The position numbers were made by a program, and so were the translations under genes. Shown here one piece after another: positions 1 through 11,200 of a DNA stretch of 64,000 nt (the first letter of the stretch is position 1; the number at the start of each line of letters is the position of its first letter). Source of the stretch: Haematococcus lacustris (Eukaryota > Chlorophyta > Chlorophyceae > Chlamydomonadales > Haematococcaceae); contig JASKMD010000265.1 in assembly GCA_030144725.1 (NCBI GenBank), positions 24,626 through 88,625 on the forward strand. The letters run 5' to 3'. The notes beneath the pieces were generated by a model that did no database searches, had not been told where the DNA came from, and saw only the letters and a program-made list of their open reading frames with translations.

Positions 1-121
1 ATGACGATGGCTGAAACTGCTGCTGTGAGCAGCATCTGCCTGACCCCTGTCCCTCTGTCGCTGTAGGCGGCCCACTCCCAGCTGGCGCATCATCCAGCTG
101 CTGTCACTGCTGCAACCGCAC

Positions 122-3100
122 CTGACCATGACTGCTCCTGAAGCCCGCCAGGCCTCGCTGAGCGCGTAGCCCAGGCCCAAGGCAGCAAAGGCAGAGGTCG
201 GCTCCCTTGCCCCCAGGGCCCACCAGAAGCAGGGGGCAGCGGCCAAGGTGGCACCAGCCGTGACCAGCCAGCGCAGCCGGTGCCGGTCCAGGCGGTCTGC
301 CAGCAGCCCACCTCCACAGCCTGCCACAGCAAGGCCAGCAGGCAGTAGGCGGGGAGGCAGGGCCGGTGGTGAGAGCTAGCGCCGCGGATCAGGAGAGACC
401 TCCTGACAGTAAGAAACTGAGCGGGCTGGTGGCTGGCGGTGCAGGCGGTACATACGCAGTGCCTTGTGCGTGGCGGGTCTTGGTTTGAGTGGTGTGCTAC
501 GTTGTGCTGTGCAAGGCTGTACAGAGCCACAGCTGTGCACATACTGACAAATCAGTATTTGTGGGCATGCCTTCAATACCTGCCCAAGCACCCCACTGCT
601 GTTCAGGTCGTTGCTGCAGTGTGGGTGCATAGGGACGGCCCGCTGCCAGTGCCCGGGACTCACCTCCTATGAGGCCAGCAGCAGGCAGCAGCGTGGCCAG
701 CACTGGGCCATACTCTGCCGCTGTCAGCCCCAGGCAGCGCTCCATGAAGGTGGTCAGGAAGGCCTGCCATATAAAGGCACGCACAGGGGGTCAGCATGGC
801 AGGGGTGCTGGGGCATGGCAGCCAGGGCAGGCAGCGCAGCCAGGAGCAAAGCTCACCCCAAGGGCAGGTCAGAAGACCGTGCAATCCAGGAGGTGTGCAT
901 GGGCTACACACAGCTGGCCAGAGCTGTGGGCAGGTTAGCTGCATAGCTCCAATGACTTGTCATGGGGAGTACTGTGTGTGTATGTTTGTGTGTTTCAGGA
1001 GGTCAACAGGGGCCCACAGGGGCCAAGGCAGCGGGCACAACAGCACATGCCTCAGCATAACCAGGACTATCAGCCCAGCCTTGACCAGCCCAACAGCTCT
1101 GGTGCTACCTCAGTGGGTGCGGCCAGCCTGGTCACTGCTGCTGCTGCTAAGGCCTGCTGGTCAGAGCTGACACCCACCACCAAGGCGTAAGAGGCAACAT
1201 CGTTGAGTGCTGCCGCAGTGCAGGTGCAGGTGAAGGCACGGTTGCTAAGCAGGGCAGCCAGGTTGTTTGAGGGAGCATCAGCACCAGTGCTGAGCTGCAC
1301 TGGGCCGGCACTGCTTGCGCTGGGCTGGCCTGGACTATGGCAGGCAGGCGAGAGTAAGGATGAGGGCAGGTCCATGCTGGCTGAGGCTGTCAACTGGCTG
1401 GAGCTGACTGCTTGGAGCGGTGGCTCTTTCTGGGTGTGTTGGCTGCTGAGGCTGGCTGGCTGGTGGAGGTTACTGCCTCCGCTCTGACTAGACCATGTCT
1501 GGGTGTGCTGGTTTGGCTCACTGGGGGGCTGCTGAATGTGTTCAGGGGTGGCAGGGACTGCCCTGCCTGCCTGACAGCTGTCCTCCTGGCCTGATATGCT
1601 GGAGCTGGAGCTGAGTTGCACTGCTGAAGTTCCTAGGTGACCCACTGCCTGACTGCCAGAGTGCTGCTGGCTGGGCTGAGGTGGCTGCACCAGGTGCTGT
1701 GGCAGGCCAGAGGGAGATGCTTGCGCCTGATCCTCCCTGGCTGCCAGTGGCTGGGCGCTGGGCACATCCCTGACTGTGAACAGCAACACGCAAGCAAGCA
1801 CGCTGCCGGGCAGGGCCAGGCTCCACAGGAGCTGGCGCCAAGGCGATGAGTCGTCTGCCGCTTGCACAGCAGCCCATGCCCATGCAAGCGCACCGCTGGC
1901 TACCGCTGGCACTGGGCTGGGCCCCACTCCCCCAGCTGATGTCCCAGCAGAGCTTGCACTGTCAGCCGCTGCCAGCAGGGCGGCCGGGATACTTGCCCCC
2001 GTGACGAAGTCTGCTGTGTGTTGCTTAGTCAGGCTGGTGGCCAGGGCAGCAGCCTGCAGGCCACCCAGCCCTACATGCTGCACCTCGTCCAGCAGCGCAT
2101 GCAAGTGGGTGACTGACCAGTGGAACGCCTGCTGCAGGCTGGCGCCAGACCCCTGATCGTGCAGCAGCTCAGCGTAGGCGGCAGCGTCGGGGAGGTGGAA
2201 GGGCATGGCTGGGTCTGGTAAGCTGCCCAGGGTGGGCAGAAGAGGTGCAGGGGGTGTGGGTGAGTGCAGGGGCGGGAGCAGCAGGGGCGGCCTGGCGCTG
2301 CCACTGCCTGTCACCAGGTAGTACATCAGGCCTCGCCCCAGGTACAGGCCTGTGTTGTACAGCGACAGCGCGCTGGCTTTGCTGCGTGGGTACAGGTCCT
2401 GCACCATGCTGAAGCCGACCACATTCTGCACAAGAAGCAAGCGGCGGCAGGCATGGCAGGAGGCTCAGGAGTGTGCACACCCTTGCTGGTCCAGTCAGAT
2501 GCAGGCAGCAGTCAAGCAGGAGGTCTCCAAGACCTGGTGAAATGGGCAGGAGTAGAGCTGGCCAAGCCATGCCTTGTCATTGAGGCTTGTACTGAGCTGC
2601 ACCCCTGGCAGCAAAATGGCAGGCCCCTTGCGTGACCCACCTTACACGCTTGCCTGTGTACCCAGCAGCTTACAGCAGCTTACCAGCACCGCACTCGAGC
2701 CGTAACCCGGCACACACCACAACGCAGCACATGCCATGCAAGACATGTCAAGGTACTGGTCTGTGGGTATCCAGTCCACACTACCACACAGTTTCACAAC
2801 ACGTAGAGATAAGCTAGAACCAAGTGTGGGCTGGCAGCTGACCTGGGTGCTCTGGGCCACAGCCAGCCCCAGCCTTGACGCCAGCAGGCCCTGGAAGTCG
2901 GCTGCGTGGCTGCCTGCAGCTAGAATCACACTCCAGGCCGCGGTGGCTAGCCCCAGCAGCTGCGGCCGGCTGCGAATCCTGCAGTGCACCCACATTCATG
3001 ATTGTGTGAGCGCAAGCCAGCCACTGTGGTACAGGCACAAGGACACAGTGCAGGCAAGCGCAAGCATGTGGCGTGATGATTGAGGTTCAGCCAGACATAC

Positions 3101-3817
3101 AGCGTACCTGTCTGCCAACAGCCCGGCAGGCACCAGTGCGAGAGCATAGAAGTACGAGTACCCTGCAGAGCCAAAGGCGCACATGCAAAGGTATGGGTAG
3201 ACCTATTGCTGGCATCCTCAGCACAGTTGACATGCTCTCCCACCATCTTACCGCTGCTCAGCAGCGCGCCTTGCTTGTCGTCAAGAGCCAGGTCAGCAGC
3301 TATGCTTGGGAGCATGGTAGGGAGTGCAGCGGCTGTGATGGACTGGATTAAGGAAGGAAAGAACAACACATAAGCCCCATGTCTTGCACAGGTAGATCGG
3401 GCAGTGGACTTGAACAACCATTCAACGATGTCACTTAATGGCAAGCTCACGTGGTTTTTACATTAAGCATGGTCATAACCAATATAGAAGCTGTAGTATC
3501 TTCCCTACCTGGTGGGCATATGTAAAGAAAAGAGCTGCCAGGGCCCAGGCCCTCCACATGTTTGAGCCTTCGAGCCCTGTGACACCGTTGATGTTCGACG
3601 GTGTCCTTCTGATTGAGCCAGTGGTGTACACTTTTGACTGCGATTCTTCGCGCTGGCAGGCAGGGAGGGGCCGTAAGCGCGCAGCTTGCACCAACTGCCC
3701 TGAGCTGTTGATTTGATTCTTCTTGGCCCTGAAGCAGGTACGGAGATGGTGGACATAGCGAACGGGAGAGCGAAGCTTCTGTTGACTTGTGGCCGACGTC
3801 GAAGCAATAATAAGCAT
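122..3817 (-). CDS. MFS (major facilitator superfamily) transporter, 3' end cut by window start
   Basis: Seven exons join in phase: 3817-3509, 3342-3252, 3162-3108, 2978-2843, 2425-1178, 763-664 and 320 to about 122 (donor GTGCGG), giving about 712 residues; the remainder lies past position 1. The ATG at 3817 is preceded directly by an in-frame TAG. MFS signatures: LLADRIRS after TM2/3, a DLYPRSKASALSLYNTG loop after TM4, and CGGGLLADRLDRHR in the second half, the repeated G-x-L-A-D-R loop motif. The first ~85 residues are basic and Ser-rich before the first membrane segment, which would fit an organelle transit peptide (inference). Exon 5 carries two long insertions; the central one, about 170 residues rich in Gln and Ser between the two six-helix halves, is much longer than in ordinary MFS proteins. 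Resembles spinster-like organic-solute transporters; substrate unknown. Confidence 0.8.
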
Positions 3818-4745
3818 CTAAGCATCAAGTGGGCTGGGCTGTGTTGAGGCGTAGCTTATTAGATGACTAGACCGTCAGGCACGTCATGGCCGGCACTAAC
3901 CGCCAGAAACTACCACCTCATGTCCATTATGCAACTGGTGTACTTGCTCTTGCCCCTGCTTGGCACCCGATGCTAGTTGACCAGCCTGACTAACCTAAGG
4001 CATTCAAAGGGCCAATTTCATGAATATGTGTAGGGAGCGTCCGGATCCGTGTAACGTTACATGTTACATTGTTATATTATGTTACATGTTCTGTAACATG
4101 CCTTCAGGACTCCAACCGGGTTGGGTGACAGGTACATCAGATACTACCTACCTACATATATGCCTTTCGCCGACTTGTCATTACACTGCATGGGAGAGGA
4201 CCAAGCACGGGGACCAGCAGGTCCATCACCAACCTGCAACGGCAGAATCAGGTCCCCTCACTAGGGGTAGTGTTTTGTCTGTATGGAGTTATGCTCCCAT
4301 GCTCATGGCAATGGCACGGGGACCAGCACACAGCCTCTAGCACCGCAGCCTCTAGCACCGGACCAGCACAGCTCCTGCTCCTCCTTTCCCTACGACCCTT
4401 CTCTGGTCCTCAGCCTGTGCACACAGTCCATTAGTAACAGTCTATGTAGTCGTCACAAGCACCTGATGGTGCTGCCACGCAAACAGAAGTCACGACAAGA
4501 TGAATCCAAACACTATTTCCAGTGATGTATTTAAGGTGCCCTGTCAAATGACCTGATCTCTGAAAACAACCCACACATCATCTGAGGGAGAAAGAGGCCC
4601 TTGCTAAGAGGCAGCGCTTCACCGGACAAGCACAGTAAAGCGCTAAGCCACTGAGCGGAGCCTAGAAACAGAAGTCACACAGAGGGCACAATTAGCTCAA
4701 CCCCTGATGGGCTGGCTGAACCTAGCGCACCTTGCTTCACCACCA
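3818..4745. other. Intergenic stretch with a reverse-oriented short dispersed repeat
   Basis: No convincing gene. Around 4225-4300 the sequence matches, in reverse complement, a dispersed repeat containing the words GAGGGGACCTG and CATACAGACA, also seen at 18.0, 19.6, 29.4, 54.4, 58.6 and 62.8 kb. A run of alternating TGTTACA-type words lies near 4050-4100. It probably holds the 5' flank of the MFS gene next to a decayed non-autonomous element. Confidence 0.5.
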
Positions 4746-5153
4746 TCATTTGGCAGAAAAGAAAAAGGCCAGTGTGCACATGGTGATGACATAGGTTGCT
4801 ACTGCAGTTGGTCTGGGAACCATGCCGCCAACCTCACCAACCGCCTCACGCTGTGTCCTTCTTTCATAGCTGCGAAGCATGTCCAGATGTGCCTTCTGCT
4901 CAGGCAGGAGAGCCGACGCGACCACCCCTGCAGCCAGACCTTCCCCCTGTTGCTGCTGTTGCTGCTGCTGCTGTAGTGTTTGTGGACACATACCCTGTCC
5001 ATCGAACGTCTGCCCAAGCCTTGCTGCAGGTCCTGCCTCCCACAGCCCAGCAGGGTCGGGTGCCTCACTCCTCTCCCTCATTTCCCAACCGACAGCAGCT
5101 GGCTGGCTCCCCCTGCTGGTCCCGTTAGGCAGCTGGGCAGCTAGGCTAGAGGC

Positions 5154-5192
<39 letters not shown>

Positions 5193-5537
5193 GCTGGTTT
5201 GAGGCGGTGAGAGCCCCTCATGTACCTCCACACACTCCATGCAGAGCTCGTCAGGGTCTGATGCCTCCGTGTCATCCAGCGGAGTGCTGCCACCGCTGTG
5301 GGTGCTGCCTGGCTGCTGCTGTGCACTGCCTAGCGGCTGCCGTGTGCTGCCTGTCTGCTGCTGCCTGCTGCTGGCCAGGTGGGCCTGGAGCCACAGCCAG
5401 CGCAGGCAGCTGAGGGCAGAGGAGGCCAGCAGGTACACGGAGGCGGCCCAGCCCAGGCTCAGCAGGGAGGGGAGGGCAGGCCTGGGGGTAGGGCAGGGCA
5501 AGGCAGAGCCTAGGGGTTGACAGGGCAGGGGTCTCAT
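4746..5537 (-). CDS. Predicted membrane protein, 263 aa, low-complexity middle
   Basis: An open frame from ATG 5537 to stop 4746. A hydrophobic segment near residues 26-50 (LGWAASVYLLASSALSCL) is followed by a Gln/Ser-rich linker, an acidic stretch (DDTEASDPDELCMECVEVHE), a run of 13 alanines, a run of nine glutamines, and a C-terminal hydrophobic tail (VATYVITMCTLAFFFSAK) that ends the protein. The layout suggests an integral or tail-anchored membrane protein. The true start may lie in an upstream exon: an acceptor-like CCCCCAG sits just before residue 18, and a further hydrophobic stretch (LPPALAIAIIVTV) is open at 5741-5630. The Ala and Gln runs coincide with CTG/CAG slippage tracts at 5155-5191 and near 4950. 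I do not recognise the family. Confidence 0.45.
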
Positions 5538-5547
5538 ACGAATTCAA

Positions 5548-5617
5548 TGGCTAAGGGCCAGGGGCGGGCCAGGGGCGGGCCAGGGGCAGGCCAGGGGCAG
5601 GCCAGGGGCAGGCCAGG
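5548..5617. repeat. GGCCAGGGGC-type minisatellite
   Basis: About six tandem copies of a unit reading GGCCAGGGGCR. It lies just upstream of the 263-aa membrane-protein frame. Confidence 0.85.
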
Positions 5618-5741
5618 GCAGAGCCTTGCTGACTGTGACTATGATTGCAATGGCCAGAGCTGGAGGCAGCAGCGTGGATAGCCTTGCCCAGAGGCCGAGC
5701 CTTGTGCATCCCGTATGGGGCAGATAGCCGCTAGGGCTCAT

Positions 5742-6373
5742 GCACTCTTGGTCAGGCCTTCTTCAGGGTGCAGGCCATTGCTTGGCTGTGATAATGGCCT
5801 GCTGCAGGCGTCAGGCTGTTGCTTGGCTGTGATCGTGACTGACACAACACACACTCCAATGAAATAGAATGAGAAGTGCATAAGGAGCCCTTTGAGAGAG
5901 TAAGGTAAGAAGCCTCATGGAGAACTCAACAGCTGTAACCACCCACTGCTTCTTCTGCTGGTGCTGGTGCTGGTGCTGACTCTGCTAGTACTGGTCTTCA
6001 TGATGCCATGACCAGGGGCAGGCAGGGTGCCATGGCATCATGGACCTCATCACCAGGTGCACCAGGTGCAGCCACCCTGGCCGCTGAAGAGCGCGGCAGC
6101 AACCCAGAGCCCGCCACACCCCCCCACCACCACCCCACCTCACCATGAGCCACCAGCCCAGCCCAGCCCACCACCCCAGCCCAGCCCAGCCCAGCCCAGC
6201 CCAGCCCAGCCCAGCCCAGCCCAGCCCAGCCCAGCCCAGCCCAGCCCAGCCCAGCCCAGCCCAGCCCAGCCCAGCCCAGCCCAGCCCAGCCCACCCCACC
6301 CTACCATCAGCCACCAGCAGTGAAGGCTGGCCTGACAGGCAGCCCTCTCACACCACTGAGTGAGGGCAATGAC
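5742..6373. other. Gene-poor segment around a CCAGC array
   Basis: Contains the pentanucleotide array at 6176-6292 and GCTGGT runs near 5957-5980. The long frames here on both strands come only from the five-base period and are not genes. Confidence 0.6.
6176..6292. repeat. (CCAGC)n pentanucleotide array, about 23 copies
   Basis: Nearly perfect CCAGC repeats, with CCACCCC-rich edges on both sides. Confidence 0.95.
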
Positions 6374-6530
6374 TCACCAGCCCCGCCGGCCCAGCCTCCC
6401 GTCAGGTCTCCCTGGCCCTGACCCGCTGGAGCCGGAACGGCCAGGCCGACCCCCACCGCTGCCGTATCCGCCGCTGCCGTTCCCACCACTGCCACTGCCA
6501 GCGCCACGGTTGAAAAAGTTTCCTGAGAAG
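6374..6530 (-). CDS. Possible terminal exon of a Gly-rich protein
   Basis: After an acceptor-like TTCTCAG, the minus strand encodes GNFFNRGAGSGSGGNGSGGY and continues Gly/Arg-rich to a stop at 6374. Composition and ending look like a disordered C-terminal tail. A preceding exon may lie at about 6690-6650 (SQYQQVLLSIPS), but I cannot connect it securely to more sequence, and a mobile-element tail begins at about 6830. Function unknown. Confidence 0.3.
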
Positions 6531-6829
6531 CAGCATTGGGTGTCCCAAGGCAATGGCTGGACACAGCATAGCCCATGGCATGGGGTGCAGGGGTGCCTCC
6601 TGGTTGGGTGAGCGGTTGGGATGCTGCACCACCCACACCCACCACTGGGGATGGAGAGGAGGACTTGCTGATACTGGCTGCCTGTGGAGGGAGGGGGGAT
6701 GACAACAGGCTCGACCACCTAGGCACCAAGCACAAAGCACGAAGCACAATGTACAAGCAAGCACACAGAAAGCACAATGCACAGAGTAATACCTGGGCAA
6801 TGAGCACAGAGCAAGCAGAGGTGCTCAAG

Positions 6830-7240
6830 GCGCTGGGGCTGCCAGCTTCCCAGCTGCCCTGGCTTGAGGAGAGAGTTCAGATGGACGTAGGCCTACATTT
6901 GCTGAGAAGGCCGCAGCGTGAGGCTAGGGCTGTCTGGCCCAGCAACAGCAGCAGCCTGTAGTGTGTGCCCCTTCCCCTAAAGCTGTCATCAGCTCGCAAC
7001 AGCTAGTGCATGCAGGTCATGCCAAACCTAGACCATAGCCCCTTCAGGGGTCAGGCAATGGTGTAGGTGGTACGCACTCATGCGCCATGTGCCATGTGCA
7101 TGTGAGTACTTCACACAGCCCCTTGTCACCATTGTGACCACACAGCCCCATAACCAAAGTTTGAGTGGGCTTTAGTGGTATCTGTAGTGGTCCCTAGGGA
7201 TACGACTCGAATGAAGGCCCTAGTGAGGGACGAGGGCGCT
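6830..7240 (+). mobile_element. Tail of a TnpB/Fanzor-like element, degenerate copy 0
   Basis: From the CAGCAACAGCAGCAGCC-TGTAG coding tail at about 6945, the sequence runs into GACCATAGCCCCTTCAGGG, GTCAGGCAATGGTGTAGG and the terminal-looking CCTAGTGAGGGACG near 7218. The same order occurs at 12300-12550, after a better preserved coding tail. Only the end of the element remains here. Confidence 0.6.
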
Positions 7241-7292
7241 GTCTGGGTTGGAGAAAGAAAGGGTGTGGGCCAGAGCAATGCGACGTAGCAGT

Positions 7293-7649
7293 ATGGCGCC
7301 AGCTTGGGTCATCATGGCAACAGACAAGGCCACCATGGCAGCCCCTCACAGGCGCATAACGGACCCCACCGGCACGTCTTCAGCAGAACCAGGAACAGCA
7401 GCGCACACGCAAGCAGGGGCGCGAATGCGCCCTGTCAGCGTCCCCAGCGGTCTTGCAACGCAGCGAGCGCGCGACAGATGCAACTGCATGCAAACGCTGT
7501 GTCTAATGCTAACACTATGCCGTCATCTATTGCATTTAAATCTACGTTTGCATTTGAATTCAACAACCTCTTCCAGCTTGTGCCCTGCTGGTTTTGGCTG
7601 CTGCCATGGTGGCCTTGTCTGTTGCCATGATGACCCAAGCTGGCGCCAT
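7293..7649. repeat. Foldback structure: 50-bp perfect inverted repeat with 257-bp loop
   Basis: The left arm 7293-7342 begins ATGGCGCCAGCTTGGG. The right arm 7600-7649 is its exact reverse complement by inspection. The loop contains an AT-richer stretch around 7525-7560. No coding exon overlaps it. It could be a foldback/MITE-type element or a hairpin-RNA precursor. Confidence 0.85.
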
Positions 7650-8223
7650 GGTGTTGGGATGTTGTGATAGAACCCTTGCTGCGAACCTTGCTATGTCGGT
7701 TGGGTGCCAAGGAAGCTTGATGGGCAGGAACCACAAGCTTGTACTATTGTAAAAAGCCAGGGTTTTATGGGTCGCGAGGTGAGTATGGAGCCCATGACAG
7801 CAGTGGGTTGTTTTGGAGAGTAGACATCCCATGCATGTTGTGAGACACATGACTTGCACGGGACCCTGATGCAAATGTTCGCCGGGTCTTGCACTTGCTC
7901 GTTCAACAGTTCAATGGCTAGGACGGCTTTGCGGATGAATCAAAGCCTGACCACGGATGCATCACTACAACTTGCACAGGGCACCTCACACAGGTGCCAT
8001 TGTCAAGTCAACACCCAGTGGCGCAAGTCGCTACTAGCGACTCACTAGGCTGTTGGCATGATGGGTGCATGGATAGGTGATGGCTGCATGGATGTACCTG
8101 GCATGGATACCAAGCACTCTCCACTTCACGCTAACAGCTTCAACTCCTGATTTCAACCGCGCCACGGTGCTCAAACTCAATACTCCCCAATCCCCATTGA
8201 CCACCATGTCTGGCCAAGCACGG
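7650..8223. other. Downstream flank of CCDC124, no gene seen
   Basis: Between the foldback repeat and the CCDC124 stop codon no open frame carries recognisable protein. It should contain the CCDC124 3' UTR, but I found no TGTAA on the minus strand here. Confidence 0.4.
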
Positions 8224-11200
8224 CTACTTTGCGAGCGCAGGCGCATTCAATGGGTTCTCAGGAGCCTTCTGCCAACTCTGCGCAGCATGACATCATCAAC
8301 ACATCAGACAAGCTGCCACACTGCATGACAAGGGTCCAGGACAAGCACACTCGCAAAGAGGTGGCACTACACCATGCCCACTACCTCCCCAGCTGTGACA
8401 AGGGTCCAGGACAAGCGTGACAAGGGTCCAGGTCAAGCACACAAGAGGTGGCACTACACCATGCCCACTACCTACCCAGTTGTGAACGGCATTGCTGCAT
8501 GGCCTAGTGACAGTTATGCATGGCCTAGTGACAGTTATGCATGGCCTAGTGACAGTTATGCATGGCATAGTGACAGATTTGTGATGGCTGGTGGAGCTAG
8601 ACTATGGGTCACATGGGTCACATGGGTTATGTGCATGGTCACACCTCATCACTTTGCCGCATGGTGTCGGGCACATGCCTCCCACCTTCCACAACATATC
8701 CTTGTACTGAGACATCTTAAGACCAGGCTTGTCTTGCTTCAGGATGGGTAGCTGCCGCTCCTCATACGCTTTCCATGCAGCCTTCATCCGCCTGCACTCG
8801 TCAGCACCACACTAGCTGCACTGCACTGCAGGGCGGCATCAGCTAGGGCACGGCAGGCAGGCCGGGGTGTGCCATCCCAACAGGGGTGACCTGGGCTGCT
8901 CCTGCTGCTGTGGAGGTGCTGCTGCTCCCAAGCTGTTGCTGCTACTGCTGCTGCTGCTGCTGCCGCCCCGCTGCTGCTGCTGCTCGCTGCTGCTGCTGCC
9001 CCTGCTGCCGACCTGCTGCTGCTGCCGACTAGCTGCTGCTGCTGCCGACCTGCTGCTGCTGCTGCTGCTGCTGCTCCTGCTGCTGCAGCTCACTTCTCAG
9101 GGTGCTTGTCCCCCTCAGGCTCCTGGACAGTCAGGGCAGCCAGCGCCCCCTCCACGCTGCGTGCTGCCACCACCCCTTCCAAGGCCCGGTTGATGTTCTC
9201 ACCCACGATGGCCTTGGTGTAGGTTGCCTCATCAAGCTGCGGACCCACAACAGGCACACAGCAGAGCGCAGCAGGCGTCAGTGGCACAGTTTGAGAACAG
9301 GCCATCACGGCTTCGAACAACGCACACCCAACCTCCATCTTCAGTCTAGTGACAGTACCAGCGGTGATGGTTGTGGTAGTTGCATGGGCAGTGGTAGTTG
9401 TATGGGCTGGCTGGCAGGAGGGTCAGGGCCGGGTCCAGACGTGGATCAGGGGCAGGGCTGGCAGGGGAGTGTAGGGTGGGGCGGTGCAAGGCCGGTTTCC
9501 CACCTCTCGTTTAGCGGCCATGGCCCGCTCCTGCGCCTCCTCCTCCCTTAGCCGCTCATCCAGCTCCCTCTGTTTCTCCAGCTGGTGCTTGGTCATCTTG
9601 GACACACCTGCATGAACCACGACACATGAACCAGCAGCCATTCAGCACCTCATGCACTGAGAAACTCATACCTTCCATGTCACCACCATCACCAGCGCAC
9701 AGCTGCAGATGTGCCGCACCTGCCACTAGCCGTCTAGTGCTTCACCCACTCGTGTGCTTCACCAACTTGCGGCCACCCACTTGACCAGCCTGACTTGCCA
9801 GTCGCACCCAGCTGATGACTAGACACAGGGAGAGTACCAACATCACCATCACCGCAATCGCCAGTACTGTCATACGGCCACTGGTCTGCCCCAGCATGCC
9901 CACACGCCACCGCAGAAATCACAGGGGCAAAGATGTGTGAACAGGCTTCCTGCTGCTGCCAGGCAGGCTCACCAGCTGCAGCAACGCCCCTGAGCACATG
10001 CCGTGTGCGGCTGCTGCTGCAGGTGTTGACAGCCAAGGTTGCCCCTCAGCAACTATCAAAGACTTTGTCACACTTGTGGCTTCCTTTGCAGACCCGCCCG
10101 CCCGCCCGCCCGCCCGCCCCGCCCGCCCCGGCTGCTTACCCATATGTTGGCCTGCCATCCCAGCTGCCCAGCTGCCTGTTTGTGTCTGCTTCTTCACTAG
10201 GTCACCTAGTCATGCCAAGCAAGAACCCACCCCTCCTGTCCCACCCCTAGCACATCACCTCGCCTTGCATGCTAAGTGATGGTAATCAGACCCCTGTTGC
10301 TCCTGCATCTGCTGCTGCCAGTGTCCTGCTGTTCCTGGTGTTGTTGCTTTTTCCTCCTCTCCTTCCTCTTCTCCTTCTCCTGCTGCTGCTGCTGCTGCTG
10401 GTGCTGGTGCTGTCACCGCTGCTGCTGCACAACTACAGCTCTGCGCACCTGCCACCGTCGCCTTGGCCTTGGTGGCAGTGAGTGCCGCCTCCTCCGCCTC
10501 AGCCAGGCGCTTCAGCTCAGCCCTCTTGGCCGCAGCCTCCTGACGCTTGCGCTCCTCCTCCTCACGCTTGGCCCCTGCCTTGCCCTTGTCGCCTGCAACA
10601 CACCACCACCCAGCCCACAAGCAACGCACAACAAGCTCATCCAATGGCAAGGACCAATCCTATTGTTTCCTCAGCTGCCAATGCTGCCCGTCGGCATTGG
10701 CAATCACTGCCCTCCTGTGTCCTGCGAGTGCCATAGTGGCAAAGGCCAGCAGCATCTGGAAGACCACCTGGCAGCGGTCAGACCCACCGCCTGTACCCAG
10801 CAGGCCAGCAGCACGGATCCAGGCCACACTCCACACGCTCAGCATGCAAGGCAGTGAGCCTTCGTGGTCCTGTCCTTGTTACAACCTGCCCACACAACCA
10901 CTGACTACTCCTGACCCCTGCCAGTGTAGGGCGCAGGCTGCAGTGGCAACCTGGCGCACTGCATGCACGCATCAGGCTGGCAGCAAGGCGTCCCCTCCAG
11001 GCTGGAGGGTCACCAGGGGAGCCACTGCATCAGCCGCCAGGCTGTGAGCCCACTTGGTCCTGCCCTTGCCACACAAAGCGTGATGCACTCCTAGGCTGAG
11101 GTCCGGCAGCTGATCTAGGGCCAAATGCTTACGCTGCATTTGTGACTATGGCTGCCAAACCCCAGCTGCAGTGCATGCGGTTGTAGTGCACTTCAGCTGT

